Below, piece after piece: positions 1 through 5,739 of a stretch of 7,854 bases of DNA; the first letter of the stretch is position 1, and every line of letters starts with the position of its first letter. Source of the DNA: Spirochaetales bacterium. Its GTDB lineage: Bacteria > Spirochaetota > Spirochaetia > JAGLYY01. The stretch is from assembly GCA_023131935.1 (NCBI GenBank), contig JAGLYY010000211.1, positions 1 through 7,854 on the forward strand. Reading direction: 5' to 3'. A program made the translations under genes and the position numbers. The notes below the pieces were generated by a model, which saw only the letters and a program-made list of their open reading frames with translations, was not told the origin of the DNA and did no database searches.

Positions 1-1654
1 CACCGATGTTTACCAGCCCGATCTGAACTCCACGGACTTCATCCGCGGAATTAAATATCCCCGCTGCCTGAACACCCTGGACTCTTCCGGAAGTGATGTT
101 AAAGATGCCTGCGCCCTGAAATCCCCTCAAGTCTTCATCGGCGATGTTGAAAATTCCTGCCGCCTGGGCGCCATGTACATCCCCTTCCGTGATGTTGAAA
201 ATTCCCGCCAGTTGGGCCCATTCGGTGTCATCAGAGGATATATTGAACACTCCTGCTGATTGTACTCCACTAGTCCCCTCTTCCGCGATATTGAAAATAC
301 TAGCGAGCTGGACCCCGTCAACGGCCCCTTCGGTAATATTCAGGATTCCCGCGGCCTGCACCCCGGTAGTATTTCTACCTACGAGATTCATGATCGCGGC
401 CAACTGGGTGCCCCGGAGATCTTCCTGAACGATGTTGATAAATCCCCCTTCAAATCCCTCCACACGGTAAGAAGCGCCAATGAAATTGAAGGATACTTTC
501 TTCGTTACCCGATATTCCGATCCTGGAAAGGGGATGAGGCTTATGAGATAATCAACCATTTCACTGAAACTCCGTTTTTCCTCCGGTTCTTCTTTATCAC
601 CACGAGACCTGGTAATTTCCCGGGTGTAATAGCTGAAATGGTGGTCGGCCAAAGCGGATTTCCTCCCGGTAGTAAGGTAAACAGTTGTTTTTCTAAGCGC
701 CGTCCCTTCATCGAGTAAAATTTCATAGTTTCCTGGTGGAAGGGAGAGAGTCATAGGAATCCCCTGCAGCTTCCTTACCTCTACAACCAGGCGGCCCGTT
801 TCCATATCCTTGATAAAAATTCGTCCGGCAAGTGTAGTTTCAATAACGATTCCGGCGGTTGTTTCCCGAAGGTCCGTGAGGACGAGGTCCCCTGATCCTG
901 TCAGCTTTATATCGTAGGATGGGTGTTGAGGTCCCGCCAGGGTATCAGTAGTTCTGGTGAGGGTTTCAATCTGGGCGTAACTGTATGCCTCATTCAGGCT
1001 TACCTGGCCATCCTGGGTGGAATCGGCGGCCCCCCGGAGAGCGGAAATAAGGTAATGGGTAAAAAAGGAGGCCTGGATAAGGTCAGATTCCTGCGCTGCT
1101 TCATTCTCAGAGCTTGAGGTCAGGAATGCATAGCCGCTTGTCTGGATCGATTCATCAAGGAGAAAAGGCGAACTGCGACTACCCCCTTTAAGCCGGGTGA
1201 AAGCACCGGAGGAACAGGAATCGAGGATTGCAATGGTGACATCTGCTCCCATGGTGGTAATTTGTTCCCTTAAGCGGGAATAGGAATACCGGGTACCCTC
1301 GAGGAGGAGGCCCCATTCGTCGGAATGGCCGGAGAAATAGAGGATAAATTCGGTCCTGCGGACTGAATTGCCCGCCTCCCGGATAGTCTGTCTCAATTTT
1401 CTGAATGCTCTATCCAGAGATCCCGTATTGGGATTGGTAAGCAAAAAGCTGTCCTGCCGCTCTATACCACCCAGGTCATACATCACCTCGGAAAAACCCC
1501 GGGCATCGGTAGTGGCGTATTGAAGGGTGACCCTGTCTACTCCGCCATAGTTGGAACCAACAAAAAGACCGAATCGGCGGAAGGCTGTTTCCTGGGTGAA
1601 GGAAAGGGATGCAACGGTAAGCAATAAAACAGGTAGTATTCTAAGGGTTTTCAT
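1..1654 (-). CDS. Exported caspase-family (C14) protease with C-terminal 16-residue repeats, partial (3' end outside window)
   Basis: The frame stays open from ATG at 1654 to the left edge, giving 551 residues and no stop. Residues 1-20 form a signal peptide (KTLR, then a hydrophobic run) without a lipobox Cys, so export to the periplasm or beyond is expected. Residues 25-227 are a caspase-like domain: His110 in YFSGH and Cys147 in LDSCSSG form the expected catalytic dyad. The typical later motifs follow: FLTSSSENEAAQES (177-190), FFTHYL (197-202) and an acidic DGQVSLNEAYSYA segment (215-227). Roughly residues 245-335 look like a beta-rich, PEGA-like linker (inferred). From residue 415, nine units of a 16-residue repeat follow. 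The start overlaps the preceding stop as ATGA and has AAGGAGA 7 nt upstream, so it is the third gene of the sigma/anti-sigma operon. The substrate is unknown; the membrane partner encoded just upstream is a candidate. Family call is firm, role inferred. Confidence 0.9.
   Translation of the reverse strand, partial: MKTLRILPVLLLTVASLSFTQETAFRRFGLFVGSNYGGVDRVTLQYATTDARGFSEVMYDLGGIERQDSFLLTNPNTGSLDRAFRKLRQTIREAGNSVRRTEFILYFSGHSDEWGLLLEGTRYSYSRLREQITTMGADVTIAILDSCSSGAFTRLKGGSRSSPFLLDESIQTSGYAFLTSSSENEAAQESDLIQASFFTHYLISALRGAADSTQDGQVSLNEAYSYAQIETLTRTTDTLAGPQHPSYDIKLTGSGDLVLTDLRETTAGIVIETTLAGRIFIKDMETGRLVVEVRKLQGIPMTLSLPPGNYEILLDEGTALRKTTVYLTTGRKSALADHHFSYYTREITRSRGDKEEPEEKRSFSEMVDYLISLIPFPGSEYRVTKKVSFNFIGASYRVEGFEGGFINIVQEDLRGTQLAAIMNLVGRNTTGVQAAGILNITEGAVDGVQLASIFNIAEEGTSGVQSAGVFNISSDDTEWAQLAGIFNITEGDVHGAQAAGIFNIADEDLRGFQGAGIFNITSGRVQGVQAAGIFNSADEVRGVQIGLVNIG
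2..412 (-). repeat. Nine in-frame 48-bp (16-residue) repeats in the caspase tail, LA_2272-like
   Basis: Units start at residues 415, 431, 447, 463, 479, 495, 511, 527 and 542 of the caspase protein; the spacing is 16 residues except for one 15-residue unit (527). The consensus is G-V-Q-x-A-G-I-F-N-I followed by six variable, often acidic residues. The last visible unit shifts to GVQIGLVNIG and is cut by the window edge, so more copies may follow. The pattern resembles the GxQxGxxN surface repeats named for Leptospira LA_2272. The regular small/hydrophobic alternation suggests a stacked beta structure, which is inference. At DNA level the units are similar but not identical, so this is an old protein repeat rather than a recent tandem duplication. 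Confidence 0.85.
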
Positions 1655-2436
1655 CTAAAGTTCTCCTTGTAAAGGGTGACCCGGGAAATGCGGATTGAAT
1701 CGGGGAGTTTCAGTTGAGATAAAGCCTCAAGGCTTCCATCAGTCAGCTCCAGAGAGGAGAAAACCTCCTCCGTGGAAAAGAGTTCATTACTCGTAAGAAA
1801 AATGAATTGTTCAAAGTAAGGAGCATCATCCAGGGCGTAAGAATAGGGGAGGCTGACCGACTGTCCCTGTTCCAGGGGAGCCGCAAGTCCCGGTTGTTCC
1901 GGATAATGAAGGGTGACAATACCTCGACCGTCGATAGAAAGAATGGCTCCATACCGGGCGGAAGAGGCATTGTATTTCACCTGAAGAAGGTCTCCTGCCC
2001 GGACATAGGTCTCGTTGTTGAGAAGCTCAGCCCCGATATCGGTTTTTCGAAAGATGAGGAGATGGGGGCCTGTACTTTTTAGTCTGGTAATCTCCTGTCC
2101 CGGTTCGCCTGTAGGAGGTGTTTCTCCTTTAAAGGGTAACAGGCCAATGATAATGAGAAATACCGCAGCGGCTAACAGGGGAGCAGACCGGAGAAGGAAA
2201 TTGATGACTTTCTTTTGGCTATGCTTTTGATCAAGCTGATTCGACTCAAGTTGTGATTTGATTTGCTTTCCCATGATTTCCGGGGGATAGAGGGAAAGAA
2301 TCTCTTTGTTGGTATCTTTCAGCTTTTCGATCATCAATGCGATTTCAGGATCACTTTCCTTGATGTCAGCACCTTCCGGCAATTCTCCAAGTAAATACTG
2401 TTCAAGCAGTAGTGTAGGGATATTTTTCCTGTCCAT
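1651..2436 (-). CDS. Single-pass membrane protein, probable anti-sigma factor with DUF4384-like extracytoplasmic domain
   Basis: This encodes 261 residues. The N-terminal part (about 1-76) is charged and helical and begins with LLLEQYLLGELPEG (9-22), a pattern common at the start of anti-sigma factors. One membrane segment lies at about 84-101 (SAPLLAAAVFLIIIGLLP), preceded by Arg and Lys residues, so the N terminus should be cytoplasmic. The C-terminal part (about 145-225) resembles DUF4384: GDLLQVKY, then YGAILSIDGRGIVTLHYP, then FEQFIFLTSNELF. The protein contains no cysteine, so it is not a zinc-type (ZAS) anti-sigma. It starts 2 nt after the sigma stop and ends overlapping the caspase start. 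Restraint of the sigma factor at the membrane is inferred from gene order and topology. An alternative in-frame ATG at 2463 overlaps the sigma gene, but the ribosome site favours 2436. Confidence 0.75.
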   Translation of the reverse strand: MDRKNIPTLLLEQYLLGELPEGADIKESDPEIALMIEKLKDTNKEILSLYPPEIMGKQIKSQLESNQLDQKHSQKKVINFLLRSAPLLAAAVFLIIIGLLPFKGETPPTGEPGQEITRLKSTGPHLLIFRKTDIGAELLNNETYVRAGDLLQVKYNASSARYGAILSIDGRGIVTLHYPEQPGLAAPLEQGQSVSLPYSYALDDAPYFEQFIFLTSNELFSTEEVFSSLELTDGSLEALSQLKLPDSIRISRVTLYKENFR

Positions 2437-2438
2437 AA

Positions 2439-2918
2439 TCAGGTCTCCTTGAGCTTTAGACATTTAGCCCGTAGATTCCTCAGGCGTTTTCGAACTCCCG
2501 AAACCGACAGACCAACCTGTTGTGCCGTTTCTTCAAGGGTAAAACCATCAATATAGTGGAGTACAGCGATTGTCCTGGTGCTGACCTTTTCCCCTTCAAA
2601 CAATCGGTCAATAAAATGAAGGGATAGCACCTGTTCCTCCATATCGGTGGAATCGGCAATCTCGAAGAGCAGCTCCTCGGTGGAGGATTTCGGCTTCCGC
2701 TTTTCGCTCCTCAAATGGTTCAGGCAGACGTTGGTAGCTGTGATATACAGGAGGCTTGAGGGCGCGCGATCATCCAGGTCTTTCTGCCGCTTCAGGATCT
2801 GGACAAAGACATCCTGCATCGCATCCAATGCTTTTTCCTCATCTTGAAGGAGGTATCTGCATCGCCGTAGCACCATTGGTCCATAGGTCCTGTAGAACTC
2901 ATTCACATTGATTGCCAC
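2439..2918 (-). CDS. ECF-type RNA polymerase sigma factor
   Basis: This is a 159-residue sigma-70 family protein of the extracytoplasmic function type, consisting of only regions 2 and 4. Region 2 covers about residues 8-60: FYRTYGPMVLRRCRYLL, then DEEKALDAMQDVFVQIL, then YITATNVCLNHLR. Region 4 covers about 112-152 and ends in a helix-turn-helix, TLEETAQQVGLSVSGVRKRL, which would read the -35 element. The linker between them is short, as expected for this group. It is first in an operon with a membrane anti-sigma candidate and a caspase. An ECF-like promoter lies just upstream, and a near copy faces the divergent gene, suggesting autoregulation. GTG at 2918 is preferred (5 nt after AAGGAG); TTG at 2921 would leave only 2 nt. 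Family call is firm; the exact ECF subgroup is not assigned. Confidence 0.92.
   Translation of the reverse strand: MAINVNEFYRTYGPMVLRRCRYLLQDEEKALDAMQDVFVQILKRQKDLDDRAPSSLLYITATNVCLNHLRSEKRKPKSSTEELLFEIADSTDMEEQVLSLHFIDRLFEGEKVSTRTIAVLHYIDGFTLEETAQQVGLSVSGVRKRLRNLRAKCLKLKET
2444..2450 (-). promoter_or_regulatory. Ribosome binding site AAGGAGA deciding the anti-sigma start
   Basis: AAGGAGA lies inside the last codons of the sigma gene, 7 nt before ATG at 2436. It falls downstream of the earlier in-frame ATG at 2463 and so cannot serve it. The same AAGGAGA with the same 7-nt spacer precedes the caspase start (1662-1668), consistent with matched, coupled translation of the two genes. Confidence 0.75.
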
Positions 2919-2923
2919 CAAGG

Positions 2924-2929
2924 CTCCTT
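2924..2929 (-). promoter_or_regulatory. Ribosome binding site AAGGAG for the sigma gene (favours GTG start)
   Basis: AAGGAG is followed by CCTTG and then GTG at 2918, a 5-nt spacer. The overlapping TTG at 2921 would be only 2 nt away, too close for normal initiation. No ATG is available nearby in this frame, so a non-ATG start is expected. Confidence 0.65.
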
Positions 2930-2970
2930 AAACACACGGGTTTCGGTAATCAACAACCCCTGATAGTAAA

Positions 2971-3001
2971 TATAACACCAACTAAAGGAAAAAATGTTAC
3001 C
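2971..3001 (-). promoter_or_regulatory. Putative ECF-type promoter of the sigma/anti-sigma/caspase operon
   Basis: Read on the minus strand, GGTAACA (3001-2995) is followed by a T-rich tract with TTTTTCC, then TAG, then GGTGTTATA (2979-2971). The gap from GGTAACA to GTGTTATA is 16 nt, within the usual ECF range, and the AAC core recalls ECF -35 boxes such as TGTAAC. The copy on the other strand matches at 25 of 31 positions without gaps. Transcription would start near 2964, leaving a leader of about 46 nt before the GTG at 2918. Promoter function and recognition by the adjacent sigma factor are inferred. Confidence 0.65.
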
Positions 3002-3013
3002 AGGGAGGTCTCG

Positions 3014-3044
3014 GGTGACAGTTTTTCCCATAGAGGGTGTTATA
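3014..3044 (+). promoter_or_regulatory. Putative ECF-type promoter of the barrel-protein gene, near copy of the divergent one
   Basis: GGTGACA (3014-3020), TTTTTCC (3022-3028), TAG (3031-3033) and GGTGTTATA (3036-3044) fall at the same offsets as in the minus-strand copy. The two boxes lie back to back with 12 bp between them. A start near 3050 would leave a leader of about 19 nt containing a strong AAGGAGG (3057-3063), 5 nt before the ATG at 3069. A housekeeping reading (GTGACA as -35, TATACA as -10) would need a 20-nt spacer, which is poor. Confidence 0.65.
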
Positions 3045-3068
3045 CATTAAGTAAGGAAGGAGGTATAT

Positions 3069-3602
3069 ATGCGTAAAATCCTTATTGTACTTGTATTACT
3101 GGTTATTGTATCTACAGGCACCCTCCTGGCCGGGAACAGGGTTAATTTGCATGTTGATTACAATATTCCCATTGCTCAGAGCAATCTGAGTTCAAACCTG
3201 GCTCTCGGGGCAAGTTATCGGTTTTGGGGAATTTTCCGTTTCCATGGAGCAATTTATACCAATGTTATTCCCGGGGGAGACAATATCTTCGGAATAGAAG
3301 CAATAAAACCAATCGGGCTTTTTTCCGGCGGGTTTGGAATGCGGATCCCCATGGGCGGTTTTTCTCTTATTCTTGACTGGCAGCGGTTTTTTACCGGAAC
3401 ATTATACAACGAGGTATATAATTTTTCTCATTCCGCTGCAATTGGAGTCGAAGCGGAATTGACACCTGCCTTAAGTATCGAAGTTTACAAGCGTAATTTC
3501 TTTGGTTTTACCACCCAGGCAGCCGCTGATCTGGGGCTTGGAGCAGCCGCGGATGAAGAATCCCTGGGAATGCTGGGTCTTGGTTTCGTTATCCATTTGT
3601 AA
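3069..3602 (+). CDS. Small exported protein, probable outer-membrane beta-barrel
   Basis: This encodes 177 residues of no family I can name. Residues 1-21 are a clear signal peptide (MRKILIVLVLLVIVSTGTLLA) with likely cleavage after LLA. There is no lipobox Cys. The mature part of about 156 residues has alternating polar and hydrophobic stretches rich in Gly, Phe and Tyr, for example LALGASYRFWGIFRFHGAIY, GFGMRIPMGGFSLILDWQRFF and a closing LGLGFVIHL. This fits a small barrel of about eight strands, by inference. It is transcribed away from the sigma operon from a promoter nearly identical to the sigma promoter, so it is probably part of the same response. It is separated from fabH by a large hairpin. 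A soluble periplasmic beta protein is the main alternative. Confidence 0.75.
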   Translation: MRKILIVLVLLVIVSTGTLLAGNRVNLHVDYNIPIAQSNLSSNLALGASYRFWGIFRFHGAIYTNVIPGGDNIFGIEAIKPIGLFSGGFGMRIPMGGFSLILDWQRFFTGTLYNEVYNFSHSAAIGVEAELTPALSIEVYKRNFFGFTTQAAADLGLGAAADEESLGMLGLGFVIHL

Positions 3603-3630
3603 AAAAAACAAACTTCATTAAAGATTTCTC

Positions 3631-3670
3631 CACGCAAACCGTTTTAGTGTATACTAAAACGGTTTGCGTG
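3631..3670 (+). repeat. Perfect 18-bp inverted repeat with 4-nt loop (terminator without T-tract, or operator)
   Basis: CACGCAAACCGTTTTAGT (3631-3648) is followed by GTAT and then its exact complement (3653-3670). No run of T follows on either strand, so a standard intrinsic terminator is not supported. The hairpin would still separate the barrel gene from the fab genes. It ends 70 nt before the fabH start and 2 nt before a TTGACT, so it could be a binding site for a regulator of the fab operon. The arm pairing is seen directly; both roles are inferred. Confidence 0.8.
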
Positions 3671-3672
3671 CA

Positions 3673-3703
3673 TTGACTACATAGCGTATTCTAAGGCTAT
3701 CTT
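3673..3703 (+). promoter_or_regulatory. Weak candidate promoter for the fab operon
   Basis: TTGACT (3673-3678) matches a -35 box at five of six positions. The best -10 found is TATCTT (3698-3703), four of six with a 19-nt spacer, so the pair is poor. A TATACT inside the hairpin (3650-3655) has no good -35. Some promoter is expected here because no upstream fab gene exists in the window and the barrel gene looks separately controlled. Confidence 0.25.
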
Positions 3704-3730
3704 TTAAAAGGATTTTTGTTCTAAAAAAAT

Positions 3731-3735
3731 GGAGG
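3731..3735 (+). promoter_or_regulatory. Ribosome binding site GGAGG deciding the fabH start
   Basis: GGAGG sits 5 nt before the ATG at 3741. The earlier in-frame ATG at 3729 overlaps the start of this site and has only an A-run upstream, so the four extra residues MEDE are probably not translated. Confidence 0.7.
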
Positions 3736-3740
3736 ATGAA

Positions 3741-4724
3741 ATGGATGTTGTAATCCGATCCATCGGGGCTTATGTTCCTGAAAAAGTGGTTAGCAACGAC
3801 GATCTTGCTAAAACAATGGATACTTCAGATGAATGGATCAAGTCTCACACAGGAATCAGTACCAGACACATTGTAGCCGAAGACCAGGCAACCTCTGATC
3901 TGGCTCTCGCGGCCGCGAAAATTGCCTTGGATCGGTCAGGCCTGAATATACTGGATATCGATTTAATTATGGTGGCAACTGCAACGGGTGATTATGTTGG
4001 TTTTCCCGCTACAGCGTGTATAGTTCAGGACAAGCTTGGCGCCAGGCATGCCGGTGCTTTTGATATAGCGGCAGGCTGTACCGGTTTTGCCTATGGGCTG
4101 GAGATTGCCCGGGGGATGATTTCCGGCGGATCCGCAAAGAACATCCTGGTAATCGGCGCCGAATCCCTGACCCGGATTGCTAACTGGGAAGACCGGGATA
4201 CCTGTGTTCTCTTTGGAGACGGCGCGGGGGCCGCGGTTGTTTCAGCTGAAGAGAATGCCGATGGACGGGGGATCCTCTATTCTGTTCTCCGGTCTGAGGG
4301 AAACGGTGCCACCTGCCTCATGCGGTTTGCCGGGGGCTCAAGAAATCCTATCACCGATGATACTCCCCGATCGGATATCCTGCTCAGCATGGATGGTCAG
4401 AGTGTTTATATGTTTGCTGTGAGGGTAAATACTGCCGTTATTAATACAATTCTCGACGAGAACAACCTGACGTTAGATGACATCAAGTATTTTGTACCCC
4501 ATCAGGCTAATATCAGGATTATTCAGGCAGCGGCAAAACGGTTAAAAGTCCCAATGGAAAAATTTTATGTGAATATCGATAAATACGCGAACACCTCCGC
4601 CGCTTCTATCCCTATCGCGCTTAATGAAATGCACGAAACCGGTAAATTGCAGAGAGGTGATCTGATTATCACCCTGGGCTTCGGCGCGGGGCTGACATAT
4701 GGCGGGAATCTTATCCGTTGGTAA
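3741..4724 (+). CDS. fabH: Beta-ketoacyl-ACP synthase III (FabH)
   Basis: FabH starts fatty acid synthesis by condensing an acyl-CoA primer, usually acetyl-CoA, with malonyl-ACP in the cytoplasm. The protein is 327 residues, close to the usual 310-330. The FabH opening is present (IGAYVPEKVVSNDDL, then DTSDEWIKSHTGISTRH), and the catalytic triad is complete: Cys113 in AAGCTGFAYGLE, His254 in VPHQAN and Asn284 in YANTSAAS. The 30-residue His-Asn gap equals that of the E. coli enzyme (244 and 274). The C terminus has the expected glycine-rich GFGAGLTYGG. It is first in the fab cluster, 38 nt before fabD. Primer preference cannot be read from the sequence. The start at 3741 is chosen because GGAGG lies 5 nt upstream. 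Confidence 0.96.
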   Translation: MDVVIRSIGAYVPEKVVSNDDLAKTMDTSDEWIKSHTGISTRHIVAEDQATSDLALAAAKIALDRSGLNILDIDLIMVATATGDYVGFPATACIVQDKLGARHAGAFDIAAGCTGFAYGLEIARGMISGGSAKNILVIGAESLTRIANWEDRDTCVLFGDGAGAAVVSAEENADGRGILYSVLRSEGNGATCLMRFAGGSRNPITDDTPRSDILLSMDGQSVYMFAVRVNTAVINTILDENNLTLDDIKYFVPHQANIRIIQAAAKRLKVPMEKFYVNIDKYANTSAASIPIALNEMHETGKLQRGDLIITLGFGAGLTYGGNLIRW

Positions 4725-4762
4725 AAAACTTTGAAAATAAAATAAGTGGAGGTTACTGAAGG

Positions 4763-5692
4763 ATGAAAACATGTTTTCTGTTTCCCGGCCAGGGTGCTCA
4801 ATACCCGGGAATGGGGAAGGATATGTGGGATGCGGGCGAGGGGGTAAAAAAACTCTTTGAACTCGCCTCTGATATAACCAAAATTGATATGAAAAGGCTG
4901 CTCTTCGAGGGGACCGAAGAGGAATTGAAAGCTACGGAAAACACCCAAATCGCGATAACCCTGGCGAGTCTTGCCGCAAAAATATTTCTGGAAGAGCGGG
5001 GAATCACCTCAGATGGGTCAGCAGGATTCAGCCTCGGTGAGTACTCCGCTCTTGTGGATGCCGGGGTCCTCAAACTCGAAGATGTATTCCACGTTGTTCA
5101 ATCCAGGGGGATCTTTATGGGAGAGGCGGGGGAAGCCCTGAAAAATCCCGCCGGAAATCCGGGGATGGCCGCGGTAATCGGTTTGACATACGATAAAATC
5201 ACCGAAATCCTCGGGAAAGGGGATATCGAGGTCTATCCTGCTAATTATAACGCGCCGACCCAGATTGTCCTTGCAGGCACGGCGGAAGGACTCCTCGCGG
5301 TGGAATCCCTCTGCAAAGAGGCAGGGGCACGGCGATATATCATGTTGAAGGTTTCCGGTCCCTTTCATTCACCCCTCCTTGAATCCGCGCGGGAAAAGTT
5401 CCGTGGTGTTGTGGAGCAGGTTTCCTTCAGTGATCCGGCGAAACCGGTGTATGCCAATGTAACGGGAAAACGAATTTCCTCCGGTGATGAAGCGCGGAAA
5501 AACGTTATAACCCAGATAACCTCCACGGTCCTCTGGGTAAACGAGGAAGAACAGATAAAATCGGATGGATACGAAAGGATTATCGAAGTAGGTCCCGGTA
5601 AAGTACTTACCGGCCTCTGGAAGAGTATTACCAGAGACCCTGCCTGTTCACCAGCCGGAACAGTAGAACAGGTAGAGGTGCTCTTGTCTTAG
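4763..5692 (+). CDS. fabD: Malonyl-CoA:ACP transacylase (FabD)
   Basis: FabD moves malonyl from CoA to acyl carrier protein, supplying the extender unit. The 309 residues match the family length. The N-terminal FPGQGAQYPGMG (7-18) is diagnostic. The active serine is Ser90 in GFSLGEYSALV, with Arg115 (QSRG) to hold the malonyl carboxylate, His202 in GPFHSPLL as the second dyad member, and Gln251 in ITQITS. The motif has Phe89 where E. coli has His (GHSLGEY); variants at this position occur in other FabD proteins and the catalytic set is intact. GTGGAGG lies 10 nt before the ATG, and GAAGG directly abuts it. It is the second gene of the fab operon, followed by fabG after 44-47 nt that contain a short tandem repeat. 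Confidence 0.96.
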   Translation: MKTCFLFPGQGAQYPGMGKDMWDAGEGVKKLFELASDITKIDMKRLLFEGTEEELKATENTQIAITLASLAAKIFLEERGITSDGSAGFSLGEYSALVDAGVLKLEDVFHVVQSRGIFMGEAGEALKNPAGNPGMAAVIGLTYDKITEILGKGDIEVYPANYNAPTQIVLAGTAEGLLAVESLCKEAGARRYIMLKVSGPFHSPLLESAREKFRGVVEQVSFSDPAKPVYANVTGKRISSGDEARKNVITQITSTVLWVNEEEQIKSDGYERIIEVGPGKVLTGLWKSITRDPACSPAGTVEQVEVLLS

Positions 5693-5707
5693 GAATGCTA
5701 AAGGATT

Positions 5708-5734
5708 TATAGGAATCATAGGAGTCATAGGAGT
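5708..5734 (+). repeat. Three 9-bp tandem repeats carrying the fabG ribosome binding site
   Basis: TATAGGAAT (5708-5716) is followed by two identical CATAGGAGT units (5717-5725 and 5726-5734). Each unit contains an AGGA core, so the leader offers one weak and two good ribosome binding cores, the last 6 nt before ATG at 5740. Copy number changes here would shift spare binding sites without touching the reading frame. The repeat is seen directly; any effect on expression is inferred. Confidence 0.75.
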
Positions 5735-5739
5735 AAATG

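Noticed and set aside
2..412. 48-bp period at the left edge as a CRISPR-like or intergenic repeat array
   Set aside because: The units are in frame, diverged in sequence and conserved at protein level, so they are a protein repeat in the caspase tail.
260..718. 152-residue open frame on the plus strand
   Set aside because: It lies antisense to the caspase gene, whose frame is open from 1654 to the left edge with catalytic motifs and regular repeats; no ribosome site or recognisable domain supports the plus-strand frame.
3014..3046. Housekeeping sigma-70 promoter (GTGACA with TATACA) for the barrel gene
   Set aside because: The spacer would be 20 nt, and the near-identical divergent copy supports an ECF-type site better.
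3631..3670. Hairpin as a standard intrinsic terminator
   Set aside because: No T-run follows the stem on either strand; it is reported as an inverted repeat of uncertain role instead.
4565..4948. 127-residue minus-strand frame across the fabH/fabD junction
   Set aside because: It overlaps the conserved C terminus of fabH and N terminus of fabD in antisense, and shows no domain or start signal.
5028..5048. GFSLGEY instead of GHSLGEY in FabD as a possible inactivating change
   Set aside because: Ser90, Arg115, His202 and Gln251 are all present, and other FabD proteins vary at the residue before the serine-2 position, so activity is expected.
5018..5368. 116-residue minus-strand frame inside fabD
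   Set aside because: It is a shadow of the fabD coding sequence, which has all its catalytic residues in the other strand.
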